Position numbers and translations under genes: made by a program
Assembly (NCBI RefSeq): GCF_900182595.1
Contig: NZ_FXTN01000007.1
Coordinates: forward strand, 248,001 to 312,000
Direction: 5' to 3'
Length of the DNA: 64,000 bases
Origin: Pedobacter westerhofensis
Lineage (GTDB): Bacteria > Bacteroidota > Bacteroidia > Sphingobacteriales > Sphingobacteriaceae
Notes under the pieces: generated by a model
The model's input: only the letters and a program-made list of their open reading frames with translations
Database searches by the model: none
What the model was told of the DNA's origin: nothing
Part shown: positions 28,145 to 35,894 of the stretch, piece by piece
How positions within the stretch are numbered: the first letter of the stretch is position 1
Layout of the letters: each line of letters begins with the position of its first letter

Positions 28145-30328
28145 TTATTTTAAAAATAATAATTCTCTGAATTTAGGCAATGGCCAAACGCTGTCGTCAA
28201 CCATTTGCTCCAGTTTATCAGCATGGTAACGGATCGTGTCAAAGTGAGATTTCACATGCAGATCGTAAGCGATAGCTTTCTCTCTGTGGTCTTCAATACC
28301 ATTGGCAGTTTTACGTTCTTCAAGCATTGCATCAATACTTGTTTTTACTACAGCTAAATGCTCTGATAATTTGTTGATGATTGAAAGCGGAGTTTCTAAT
28401 GTTTCTTTGCTCAAACCAACTTCTTTCAGGCTTTTTGCGTTCAGCAATAACTCATTCTGATAAGCGATAGCAGCAGGAATGATCATGGTATTGGCAACCT
28501 CGCCCATAACCCTTGCTTCGATCTGAAGTTTTTTGTAATAGCTTTCTAAAAGAATTTCATGACGGGCATGTAATTCGCGTTTAGTGAATACATTGTTTTT
28601 CTCGAACAGATCAGTTGATTTGTCAGAAATGTAAGCATCTAAAGCTACCGGAGTAGTTTTGATGTTTGCCAAACCACGTTTAGCTGCTTCGTCTTCCCAG
28701 TCCTGGCTGTAACCATTTCCTTCGAAACGGATATCTTTTGATTCTTTAATGTATTTTTTGATTACAGTTAAAAGAGCGATATCTTTTTTCTCTCCTTTTT
28801 TGATCAGTTTATCTACGTCAACTTTGAATTTAATCAGTTGGTCTGCCATGATTGTATTCAATACAGTCATTGGAGCAGAAGAGTTGGCAGAAGAACCTAC
28901 CGCACGCAATTCAAATTTGTTACCAGTGAAGGCAAACGGCGAAGTACGGTTACGGTCTGTATTATCTAAAAGAATTTGCGGGATCTTAGGGATACCTAAC
29001 CACAGTGCATTGTCTTCTTTGATTTTTTTGCTGATGCGTGAGTGCTCGATCTCGTCTAACACTTCGTTTAACTGCTGGCCAAGGAAGATAGAGATAATTG
29101 CCGGCGGAGCTTCGTTTGCACCTAAACGGTGATCGTTGCTTACCGAAGCAATACTTGCTCTTAACAGGTCTGCGTGCTCATGTACAGCTTTGATTGTGTT
29201 CACAAAGAAAGCAAGGAACATCAGGTTGTTTTTTGGAGTTTTTCCCGGAGCAAGTAAGTTTTTACCAGTGTCTGTAATCAGAGACCAGTTATTGTGTTTA
29301 CCAGAACCGTTGATGCCTGCATATGGTTTCTCGTGCAATAACACTTTGAAGTTATGTCTGCGGGCAACTTTTTCCATCACATCCATTAACAATTGATTGT
29401 GGTCAATTGCAAGGTTGATTTCTTCATATATAGGAGCGCATTCAAATTGTAATGGCGCAACTTCATTGTGACGTGTTTTAAGAGGGATACCCAATTTCAG
29501 TGATTCATTTTCGAAATCTACCATGAAAGTGAAAACACGCTCAGGAATAGATCCAAAATAATGATCATCCAATTGTTGTCCTTTGGCAGACATATGACCG
29601 AACAAAGCGCGGCCGGTTAATGCCAGGTCAGGACGAGCATTGAACAATGCAAGATCAACCAGGAAATATTCCTGCTCGATACCTAAAGAAGCAGTTACTT
29701 TATTGATTCCTTTATCAAAATACTGACAAACATCAACTGCTGCTTTATCTAATGCGTTCAGTGCTTTTAATAAAGGTGCTTTATAATCCAGGGCTTCGCC
29801 TGTATAAGCTACAAATACTGTAGGGATACATAATGTTTTTCCAGCTTTGCTTTCCATAATAAATGCGGGTGAAGAAGGATCCCATGCCGTATAACCTCTG
29901 GCTTCGAAAGTATTCCTGATACCACCGTTCGGGAAACTTGAAGCATCTGGCTCCTGTTGTACTAATGCACTGCCAGCAAATTTTTCAATTGCACCTTCAC
30001 TGCTTGGCTCAAAGAATGAATCATGTTTCTCTGCTGTTGAACCTGTCAACGGCTGAAACCAGTGAGTATAATGGGTTGCACCTTTAGACATTGCCCAGTG
30101 TTTCATTGCTGTAGCGATCTGGTTAGCATCATCAGAATTGATTAACTCACCTTGTTCGATTGCCGACACCAATTTCTCATAAACATCTTTCGATAAGAAA
30201 TCTTTCATTTTCTTTCTATCGAACACATTAGAGCCGAAAAACTCAGAAATCTTAACCGATGGGGCTATAACTTCCGGGGAAACTCTATTTTGTGCTTCTT
30301 TTAATGCATTTGTTCTTAAGCTTTTCAT
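28145..30328 (-). CDS. glnN: glutamine synthetase type III
   Basis: 727 residues, the length of GSIII, about 250 longer than GSI. GSIII features: GATHYTHWFQPLTG, EKHDSFFEP, the catalytic core LGIEQEYFLVD, RHNEVAPLQFECAPI and the NGSGKHNNWS loop, with the GSIII-specific long C-terminal helical region. It condenses ammonia with glutamate. It is dodecameric and typical of Bacteroides and relatives. A TAnnTTTG promoter lies 20 bases upstream. No nitrogen-regulatory gene is adjacent. Start at ATG 30328. Confidence 0.96.
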   Translation of the reverse strand: MKSLRTNALKEAQNRVSPEVIAPSVKISEFFGSNVFDRKKMKDFLSKDVYEKLVSAIEQGELINSDDANQIATAMKHWAMSKGATHYTHWFQPLTGSTAEKHDSFFEPSSEGAIEKFAGSALVQQEPDASSFPNGGIRNTFEARGYTAWDPSSPAFIMESKAGKTLCIPTVFVAYTGEALDYKAPLLKALNALDKAAVDVCQYFDKGINKVTASLGIEQEYFLVDLALFNARPDLALTGRALFGHMSAKGQQLDDHYFGSIPERVFTFMVDFENESLKLGIPLKTRHNEVAPLQFECAPIYEEINLAIDHNQLLMDVMEKVARRHNFKVLLHEKPYAGINGSGKHNNWSLITDTGKNLLAPGKTPKNNLMFLAFFVNTIKAVHEHADLLRASIASVSNDHRLGANEAPPAIISIFLGQQLNEVLDEIEHSRISKKIKEDNALWLGIPKIPQILLDNTDRNRTSPFAFTGNKFELRAVGSSANSSAPMTVLNTIMADQLIKFKVDVDKLIKKGEKKDIALLTVIKKYIKESKDIRFEGNGYSQDWEDEAAKRGLANIKTTPVALDAYISDKSTDLFEKNNVFTKRELHARHEILLESYYKKLQIEARVMGEVANTMIIPAAIAYQNELLLNAKSLKEVGLSKETLETPLSIINKLSEHLAVVKTSIDAMLEERKTANGIEDHREKAIAYDLHVKSHFDTIRYHADKLEQMVDDSVWPLPKFRELLFLK

Positions 30329-30348
30329 TAGTTTCTTTAAAATTTGAC

Positions 30349-30356
30349 CAAAAATA
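30349..30356 (-). promoter_or_regulatory. -7 promoter element of glnN
   Basis: Minus-strand TATTTTTG, matching TAnnTTTG, with TTG 21 bases further upstream. Confidence 0.55.
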
Positions 30357-30590
30357 GAATTTTAATAATTAAAATATCAACAAAATGATGTAAAAAATTC
30401 AAAAATCTACAACATTGGTGGGAGATCTTTGTTTCATTGTTTATCGCCGGATCAGATTCGATTATTTTGCTGATTTCACATGTACCCTTTATTGGCAGAT
30501 CAGGGCGTTTATCTCCTTTAATTTAATCTTTTTTCGTTATGGAATTGGATAATTTATGTCATCATGTTAAAGAACCTAATTCCAAACATC

Positions 30591-31421
30591 ATGATTAATA
30601 TTTCATCCGATCTTTACAAATCAAGCTGGACAGAACTCGTTTTTAAAAACAGGAACAAAGCTTATGGTGCCTACCAGCTGCGCGCCCAGTCGTCATCCAT
30701 CACTGCCCGTTCGCTTTTAATCGTTGTCCCTGCTTTTGTGCTCCTGTTTGCGGGGCCGGTATTGTACCGGAAATTCAGCCCAAAACAGATTGAACCCGCT
30801 GTTATCAGCACTCCGGTTGAACTGCGGCCCATCAGTCCTGACATAAGCAAACCTCCGCTGAAAAAAGAAGAACCGCCTAAGGCTGAGCCAGTGCATGACA
30901 ACGTGAAAACCGTAAAGCTGCCCTCCAAAATAACAGTGGTGGAGCAACCTGTGGCGGACGAAACACCGCCTACGGTGAAAGAAATTGAAAACGCGGTTGT
31001 GGGACAGCTAAACCAGGCAGGAGAGGCTACACATGAAACGGTTACTCCGGTTACGGGCAGCGGTACCGGCACTGGCGCGGTGCCTGCCGAAGATAATACA
31101 GTTTATGACACCGGCGGAGTAGAGCTTTATCCCGAGTTTGAGGGCGGAATGGGTGCATGGGCAAAATTTATCCAGCGCAACCTGCGGTATCCCGAAATGG
31201 CGATGGAAAGGGAGATAGAGGGAAAGGTATTTGTGAGTTTTGTAGTAGAGAAGGATGGCACAATCTCTAATGTGAACATTGTAAAAGGAATAGGCGGAGG
31301 CTGCGATGAAGAGGCCATCCGCGTGATCAGGAAATCGCCAAGATGGAGACCGGGGATGCAGCATAATCTTCCGGTGAGGGTGCGTTACAATATGCCTTTA
31401 TCTTTTATGCTGAGCCACTAA
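30591..31421 (+). CDS. TonB-family energy transducer
   Basis: 276 residues from ATG 30591, which gives the family N-terminus MINISSDLYKSSWTELVF with KNRNKAYGAYQLR. An inner-membrane span (about 40-60) is followed by a Pro/Lys/Glu-rich periplasmic linker (KPPLKKEEPPKAEPV) and a C-terminal TonB domain (YPEMAMEREIEGKVFVSFVVEKDG...SPRWRPGMQ). It transmits proton-motive force from ExbBD to outer-membrane receptors such as the Oar-like protein at 16418. No exbBD gene is adjacent. An ATG nine codons upstream is less likely. Confidence 0.9.
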   Translation: MINISSDLYKSSWTELVFKNRNKAYGAYQLRAQSSSITARSLLIVVPAFVLLFAGPVLYRKFSPKQIEPAVISTPVELRPISPDISKPPLKKEEPPKAEPVHDNVKTVKLPSKITVVEQPVADETPPTVKEIENAVVGQLNQAGEATHETVTPVTGSGTGTGAVPAEDNTVYDTGGVELYPEFEGGMGAWAKFIQRNLRYPEMAMEREIEGKVFVSFVVEKDGTISNVNIVKGIGGGCDEEAIRVIRKSPRWRPGMQHNLPVRVRYNMPLSFMLSH

Positions 31422-31459
31422 GAAAGCTAAGGGCCGATTTCAATTGCCGGCTCTTTGTT

Positions 31460-31467
31460 TATCTTTG
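31460..31467 (+). promoter_or_regulatory. -7 promoter element abutting the VOC gene
   Basis: TATCTTTG ends four bases before the ATG at 31472; the transcript is predicted to be leaderless or nearly so. Confidence 0.6.
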
Positions 31468-31471
31468 CTGT

Positions 31472-31855
31472 ATGTTAAAAAGAATTCATCATGTTGCTGT
31501 TATATGCTCTGATTATGCAACCAGCAAAAATTTCTATGTGAATATATTAGGCCTTAAGGTGGTACAGGAAGTTTACAGGGTGGAAAGAAAGTCGTATAAA
31601 CTGGACCTTTCTGTAGGCGGGCTCTATCAGATTGAACTTTTCTCTTTTGAGAACCCTCCCGAAAGGCCATCGAGACCTGAATCGCGGGGATTGCGCCGCC
31701 TGGCTTTTGAAGTAGATGATGTGGCTGCTGTGGCAGCAGAGCTGAATGCAAAAGGTGTAATTACTGAAGATATCCGGGTAGACGAGCATACCGGTAAGCT
31801 GTTCACTTTTTTTAGTGACCCGGATGGTTTGCCGCTCGAATTATATCAATACTGA
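31472..31855 (+). CDS. VOC-family (glyoxalase-like) metalloprotein, YaeR type
   Basis: 127 residues, one vicinal-oxygen-chelate module pair. IHHVAVICSDYATSKNFYVNILGL gives the first His ligand, YQIELFSF a central ligand, FEVDDVAAVAAEL the second module start and DPDGLPLELYQY the terminal Glu. Length and sequence resemble E. coli YaeR, whose reaction is not established. Its stop overlaps the next ATG (TGATG), so it is translationally coupled with the tRNA methyltransferase. Confidence 0.85.
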   Translation: MLKRIHHVAVICSDYATSKNFYVNILGLKVVQEVYRVERKSYKLDLSVGGLYQIELFSFENPPERPSRPESRGLRRLAFEVDDVAAVAAELNAKGVITEDIRVDEHTGKLFTFFSDPDGLPLELYQY

Positions 31856-32562
31856 TGGGAAGTATATTTAAGTTTAAGCAGTTTGAAGTGAACCAGAATG
31901 GCTGTGCAATGAAAATAAATACGGATGGCGTCCTTTTGGGCGCCATTGCTGTTCAGCAGCAGCCCCTGCACATCCTGGATATCGGTACGGGTACCGGAGT
32001 AATTGCTATGATGATGGCCCAGCGCTATCCTGACGCCAGGATCGATGCCGTTGAAATAGACCCTGCAGCAGGGGCAGCTGCAGCTGAGAATTTTATTCAT
32101 TCTCCTTTTGCAGACCGGATGAAGGCTTATCCGGTATCATTTGAAGAATTCAGCGGTGCTGTAAAGTATGACCTGATCGTTTCTAATCCTCCATATTTTG
32201 TAAACGACCTGAAGAACCCTGAAAAGCGCAAGCAGGTAGCGCGCCATGCACCGGAAGACTTTTTTGAGATGCTCACACGCAAGTCTGCCGCAATGCTCAG
32301 CAGCACAGGGTCTTTATGGATGATACTACCTGTTAAACAGGCACAGGAAGTGATAATCAGCGCGGTCCTGTATCAACTGCATCCTGCCCGGATTGTCCAT
32401 ATCTATTCAGACAAATTTAAACCTGAATTCAGACAGATCATCTGTCTGGATTTCAATGGTGCTAAACCTTTAAAGGAAGAACATGTTTATATTTATGAGT
32501 CGCAGGGGCAGTACACAGATCAGTATAAACAGCTGCTGAAGGATTTTTTCCTGGCGTTTTAA
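31855..32562 (+). CDS. trmN6: tRNA1(Val) (adenine37-N6)-methyltransferase
   Basis: 235 residues. SAM-binding motif I is ILDIGTGTGVIAMMMAQ (about 41-57), acidic motif II IDAVEIDP, and the N6-adenine catalytic motif is NPPY (in LIVSNPPYF). The N-terminal FKFKQFEVNQNGCAMKINTD fits the YfiC/TrmN6 family, which methylates A37 of tRNA-Val in E. coli. A HemK-like protein methyltransferase would use NPPY too, but is longer and has an N-terminal helical domain. Coupled to the VOC gene. Confidence 0.87.
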   Translation: MGSIFKFKQFEVNQNGCAMKINTDGVLLGAIAVQQQPLHILDIGTGTGVIAMMMAQRYPDARIDAVEIDPAAGAAAAENFIHSPFADRMKAYPVSFEEFSGAVKYDLIVSNPPYFVNDLKNPEKRKQVARHAPEDFFEMLTRKSAAMLSSTGSLWMILPVKQAQEVIISAVLYQLHPARIVHIYSDKFKPEFRQIICLDFNGAKPLKEEHVYIYESQGQYTDQYKQLLKDFFLAF

Positions 32563-32601
32563 CCAGGCTGCACAACTTTTAGTCGTATCAAAAAAAATAA
32601 T

Positions 32602-33093
32602 ATGAAGAAAATAGGGCTCATATCTGATACCCATGGTTATTTAGACGATGCGGTATTTAAGCACTTTGAGGAATGTGATGAAATCTGGCATGCCGGAGAT
32701 TTTGGTCCTGATGTAGCAGATCAGCTTGCCGCGTTCAAACCGTTGAAAGGTGTGTATGGAAATATTGACGGTAAAGAGATCCGCGCCCGGTTTCCGGAGC
32801 ATTTACGATTTAGCTGCGAGGAAGTGGATGTTTGGATGACGCATATCGGAGGATATCCGGGCAAATATGCACCCAATGTTAAGGCAGAAATATACAATAA
32901 GCCCCCAAAGCTGTTCATCACAGGGCACTCACATATCTTAAAAGTTATGTTCGATCCAAAGATCCAGTGCTTGCACATAAATCCCGGTGCAGCAGGCAAA
33001 TCCGGCTGGCACAAAGTGAAAACATTAATACGTTTTTGTATTTCATATGAAAAAATACATACCTTAGAGGCAATAGAATTAGGTAATAGATAA
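32602..33093 (+). CDS. YfcE/MJ0936-type metallophosphoesterase
   Basis: 163 residues, cytoplasmic. Motifs in order: LISDTHG, IWHAGDFG, YGNIDG (GNxD in place of GNHD, normal for this family), MTHIGG and ITGHSHI. These small enzymes cleave phosphodiesters with Mn or Ni in vitro; physiological substrate unknown. It sits 40 bases after trmN6 and 24 before fbp, so it is probably co-transcribed with both. Confidence 0.88.
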   Translation: MKKIGLISDTHGYLDDAVFKHFEECDEIWHAGDFGPDVADQLAAFKPLKGVYGNIDGKEIRARFPEHLRFSCEEVDVWMTHIGGYPGKYAPNVKAEIYNKPPKLFITGHSHILKVMFDPKIQCLHINPGAAGKSGWHKVKTLIRFCISYEKIHTLEAIELGNR

Positions 33094-33117
33094 CGTATTA
33101 AATACACTAAGTAAACT

Positions 33118-34146
33118 ATGTCGGGTATAAAAACATTAGGACAATTCATCATTGAGAAACAGGCTGATTTCTCTTACGCCAAAGGCGAACTTTCAAGGTT
33201 ATTAAGAGATATCGGCATTGCGGCGAAGATCGTAAACCGCGAGGTGAACAAGGCTGGCCTGGTTGACATTCTTGGAGATGCAGGCACTGTCAATATCCAG
33301 GGAGAGGGACAAAAGAAGCTCGACATATTTGCAAATACCCAGTTTATTTCTGCTTTAACCAGCGGGGGAGAATGCTGCATCGTGGCTACCGAGGAGGAAG
33401 ATGAATTTGTGCCGATAGATTCCCCGGTATCAAAAAATGCGAAATATATTGTTTGTATAGACCCGCTGGACGGATCTTCGAATATTGATGTAAATGTGGC
33501 TGTAGGTACGATTTTCTCCATCTACCGCAGAAAATCCACGGATGGCATGGCAACAATTGCCGACGTCCTGCAAAAGGGAACCGAGCAGGTAGCTGCCGGA
33601 TATGTGATCTACGGATCCTCAACCATGCTGGTGTATACCACGGGCAAAGGCGTAAACGGTTTTACCCTCGATCCTTCCATCGGGGAATTCTGTCTCTCGC
33701 ATCCTGACCTGAAAATGCCTGAAGACGGCAGCATTTATTCGATCAATGAAGGGAACTATGTTCATTTCCCAAAAGGCGTGAAGAAATATATCAAATATGC
33801 ACAGGTACATGATGCTGCTACCAACCGGCCGTACACATCAAGGTATATCGGTTCTATGGTGGCCGATATCCATCGTAACCTGATCAAGGGCGGGATCTAT
33901 ATTTACCCCACCACAGCCAGCTCTCCTAATGGAAAACTGAGGTTGTTATATGAATGTAACCCGATGGCCTTTATTGTAGAGCAGGCAGGCGGATTTGCCT
34001 CTGACGGATTTAAAAGAATTTTAGAAATAGAGCCGGTAGAACTTCACCAGCGCTCATCCATCTTTATAGGTTCAAAGAAAATGGTAAGGATGGCGGAGCA
34101 GATGATGACAGAATTTGCCCTCGAAGCAGGGGCGATCAACATGTAG
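33118..34146 (+). CDS. fbp: class I fructose-1,6-bisphosphatase
   Basis: 342 residues. Metal and substrate motifs: [30 protein letters not shown] (the FBPase signature) and the substrate segment [21 protein letters not shown]-terminal [17 protein letters not shown] is also conserved. It performs the irreversible step of gluconeogenesis. The predicted terminator (34202-34240) lies beyond the stop, inside the opposing rnhA gene. The C-terminus EAGAINM is normal. Confidence 0.97.
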   Translation: MSGIKTLGQFIIEKQADFSYAKGELSRLLRDIGIAAKIVNREVNKAGLVDILGDAGTVNIQGEGQKKLDIFANTQFISALTSGGECCIVATEEEDEFVPIDSPVSKNAKYIVCIDPLDGSSNIDVNVAVGTIFSIYRRKSTDGMATIADVLQKGTEQVAAGYVIYGSSTMLVYTTGKGVNGFTLDPSIGEFCLSHPDLKMPEDGSIYSINEGNYVHFPKGVKKYIKYAQVHDAATNRPYTSRYIGSMVADIHRNLIKGGIYIYPTTASSPNGKLRLLYECNPMAFIVEQAGGFASDGFKRILEIEPVELHQRSSIFIGSKKMVRMAEQMMTEFALEAGAINM

Positions 34147-34153
34147 TCATCAA

Positions 34154-34191
34154 TTAATCCAGCAAAGAACCTTTAATCCAGCAAAGTACCT
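34154..34191. repeat. 19-bp tandem duplication covering the rnhA stop codon
   Basis: Two adjacent 19-base units (34154-34172 and 34173-34191) differ at one base. The second contains the last codons and stop of rnhA (minus strand); the first repeats them beyond the stop, still reading GSLLD-stop. Confidence 0.75.
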
Positions 34192-34649
34192 TTTTGCCTT
34201 TCAGCCTCGAATTCTGTATCGATTTCGAGGCTGCTTTTTTGTTTGCCGGCTGCTACGGCCAGCACATCGCACCTTTCATTTTCCGGATGGCTGTTGTGGC
34301 CTTTGATCCATACAAATTTGACGTCGTGCAGCTTATACACGGCCAGAAAGCGGATCCACAGATCCTTGTTCTTCTTGCCCTGAAATCCTTTTTTTACCCA
34401 TCCGAATACCCATTTTTTTTCCACCGAGTCCACTACGTATTTGGAATCTGAATAAACGGTTACCTGCTGTCCTGGTTTTTTGATCGTGCTGAGTCCAACA
34501 ATGACGGCCAGTAATTCCATCCTGTTATTGGTGGTCATGCGAAATCCGCCGCTCATTTCTTTGTAATGGCTGCCGGAACGGAGGATCACTCCGTACCCGC
34601 CCGGACCTGGATTGCCGCTTGCTGCGCCGTCAGTATAAATCTCAATCAT
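34173..34649 (-). CDS. rnhA: ribonuclease HI
   Basis: 158 residues. Catalytic carboxylates: IYTDGAASGNPGPGG (Asp about 6), MELLAV (Glu), YSDSKYVV (Asp) and the late GHNSHPENERCD with the flexible-loop His and final Asp. The basic handle region (KKWVFGWVKKGFQGKKNKDLW) is present, as in E. coli RNase HI. It removes RNA from RNA-DNA hybrids. The 3' end carries an antisense terminator for fbp and a tandem duplication of its last codons. Confidence 0.95.
   Translation of the reverse strand: MIEIYTDGAASGNPGPGGYGVILRSGSHYKEMSGGFRMTTNNRMELLAVIVGLSTIKKPGQQVTVYSDSKYVVDSVEKKWVFGWVKKGFQGKKNKDLWIRFLAVYKLHDVKFVWIKGHNSHPENERCDVLAVAAGKQKSSLEIDTEFEAERQKGTLLD
34202..34240 (+). terminator. fbp terminator embedded in rnhA
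   Basis: 10-bp perfect stem (34202-34211 with 34224-34233), 12-base loop, then C and T6 on the plus strand. It is the only intrinsic terminator downstream of fbp and lies within rnhA coding sequence on the opposite strand. Confidence 0.65.
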
Positions 34650-34691
34650 TTTTATGTTTCTGGAGTATTGAGCTTTTTAAATTTGTTCTTA

Positions 34692-34722
34692 AACAAAAAA
34701 AGCAGCCCTTTGAGGCTGCTTT
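34692..34722 (-). terminator. tRNA-His terminator
   Basis: 9-bp stem (34699-34707 with 34714-34722), followed on the minus strand by seven U, 10 bases beyond the tRNA 3' end. Confidence 0.8.
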
Positions 34723-34731
34723 CAAAACTTG

Positions 34732-34805
34732 GGTGGAATATGGGGCTCGAACCCACGACCCTCGGTACCACAAACCGATGCTCTAACCAACTGAGCTAAA
34801 ACCAC
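34732..34805 (-). tRNA. tRNA-His (GTG anticodon)
   Basis: Read on the minus strand: acceptor GTGGTTT, D-arm GCTCAGTTGGTTAGAGC, anticodon arm TCGGT-TTGTGGT-ACCGA (anticodon GTG), T-arm GTGGG-TTCGAGC-CCCAT, acceptor ATTCCAC, C73. A G at 34806 can serve as the encoded G-1 characteristic of tRNA-His. The CCA end is not encoded. Acceptor pairs 5-68 and 6-67 are U-U mismatches. Anticodon and T stems are intact. Transcribed from its own promoter. Confidence 0.93.
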
Positions 34806-34822
34806 CATGTTTTTCAGTTTGA

Positions 34823-34853
34823 CAAAAGTACAATTTTAATGTATCTATACAAA
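34823..34853 (-). promoter_or_regulatory. tRNA-His promoter
   Basis: On the minus strand TTTG (34850-34853), a 19-base spacer and TACTTTTG (34823-34830): an ideal Bacteroidota -33/-7 pair. It ends 18 bases before the tRNA 5' end. Confidence 0.7.
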
Positions 34854-35024
34854 TCTTTTTGAAGAAGAATTTGAAATTTTTTTTAAACAATTCATAAACA
34901 GCTTATTGCAACCGAAAAAAAAATAAAAAATTTCATTTAATACACGGATTTGTGAAAAATATAGCCTGAATGCCTGTTACGCCGGTTTAGCAGGGATTTA
35001 GCAGGCGCTATAGATCAACAAGAA
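34854..35024. other. intergenic stretch between the tRNA promoter and a half-site array
   Basis: AT-rich up to ~34970. TTTAGCAGG is repeated in tandem near 34986-35005. No gene is seen. Confidence 0.4.
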
Positions 35025-35072
35025 TTAACATCCAAATGTTAAATGTTTAACATTCGCCCAAAAAAGAATGTT
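35025..35072. promoter_or_regulatory. array of AACATT/AATGTT half-sites
   Basis: TTAACAT (35025-35031) pairs with ATGTTAA (35036-35042); immediately next is AATGTTTAACATT (35042-35054), a perfect dyad; a further AATGTT occurs near 35067-35072. The array ends just before the -33 region of the small-RNA promoter, which suits an upstream regulator. Confidence 0.35.
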
Positions 35073-35078
35073 CAAACT

Positions 35079-35109
35079 TTCGTTTTATTGGAAAAGAATA
35101 TTACATTTG
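35079..35109 (+). promoter_or_regulatory. promoter of a possible small RNA upstream of ubiX
   Basis: TTCG (35079-35082, one mismatch to TTTG), 19-base spacer, TACATTTG (35102-35109, full -7 match). Confidence 0.45.
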
Positions 35110-35112
35110 GGC

Positions 35113-35183
35113 TTACCCTTTCAAGGGTATGTTTTTCATAGGTAGATGTAGGGCCGAAAATTTATTTTCGGCCCTTTTTTTTT
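35113..35183 (+). ncRNA. possible small RNA, about 70 nt
   Basis: Predicted transcript between the promoter at 35079-35109 and a strong terminator at 35151-35183. It would begin with a small hairpin (35114-35120 with 35123-35129), then ~20 single-stranded bases, then the terminator. No open frame of note. ubiX has its own near-consensus promoter after the terminator, so a free RNA is likelier than a ubiX leader, but attenuation of ubiX is an alternative. Confidence 0.42.
35151..35183 (+). terminator. strong intrinsic terminator upstream of ubiX
   Basis: 10-bp perfect stem (35151-35160 with 35165-35174), loop TTTA, then nine T. Confidence 0.9.
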
Positions 35184-35211
35184 CTGCACGTTATGTATCT
35201 TTAGCCCGCCC

Positions 35212-35781
35212 ATGAAAAAGAAGAAAATCATTGTTTCAGTTACCGGTGCCAGCGGCGCCGTCTACGCTAAATTGTTAATGGACAACCTGCAGCAACTATC
35301 CTCACAGATTGAGAAAGTTGGTGTGGTCATGTCTGATAATGCAAAAGAAGTATGGCGCTTTGAGCTTGGGAATAGTGACTATGATCATTACCCTTTTGAT
35401 TTTTATCAGAAAATGGATTTTAATGCACCTTTTGCTTCTGGCTCAGCTAAGTTTGATACCATGATCATTATACCCTGTTCGATGGGAACGCTGGGACGAA
35501 TTGCCCATGGCATATCAAATGACCTGATCTCCAGGGCAGCCGATGTGATTTTAAAGGAGCGGAGGAAACTGATCGCAGTGGTAAGGGACACGCCTTTTAG
35601 CTTGATCCATATTAATAATATGAAAGCTGTGACAGAAGCCGGCGGGATTATCTGCCCTGCCAACCCATCCTTCTATAGTATCCCTAAAACCATTGAAGAG
35701 GTTGCCCAAACTGTAGTGAGCCGTGTGATTGATCTCGCGGGACTGGAACAGGAAAGCTATCGCTGGAGTGAAAATTCTTAG
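35212..35781 (+). CDS. ubiX: flavin prenyltransferase
   Basis: 189 residues. N-terminal IIVSVTGASGAVYAKLLMD is the UbiX flavin-binding motif; MIIIPCSMGTLGRIAHGISNDLISRAADVILKERRKLI and VVRDTPFSLIHINNM are also diagnostic. It joins dimethylallyl phosphate to FMN to make prenylated FMN, the cofactor of UbiD-type decarboxylases; a UbiD is encoded at 58655. The promoter TATCTTTA (35196-35203) ends eight bases before the ATG. mtaB follows with its own promoter. Confidence 0.96.
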   Translation: MKKKKIIVSVTGASGAVYAKLLMDNLQQLSSQIEKVGVVMSDNAKEVWRFELGNSDYDHYPFDFYQKMDFNAPFASGSAKFDTMIIIPCSMGTLGRIAHGISNDLISRAADVILKERRKLIAVVRDTPFSLIHINNMKAVTEAGGIICPANPSFYSIPKTIEEVAQTVVSRVIDLAGLEQESYRWSENS

Positions 35782-35831
35782 AATTTGACAATCCGCAAAT
35801 CGTTTGTCATCCATATGCCCGTGTAAAAAGT

Positions 35832-35839
35832 TATCTTTG
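35832..35839 (+). promoter_or_regulatory. -7 promoter element of mtaB
   Basis: TATCTTTG, full match. It places transcription start near 35843, giving a ~50-base leader to ATG 35895 and making the in-frame TTG at 35844 unlikely as start. Confidence 0.55.
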
Positions 35840-35894
35840 CATTTTGGATGGAACTGGTAAAATTAGCATTTGGCAGATCCGCAATCAGATACGC

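Noticed and set aside
34566-34799. 77-residue frame running through rnhA and the tRNA
   Set aside because: Its C-terminal sequence comes from the reverse of tRNA-His; a known kind of false gene.
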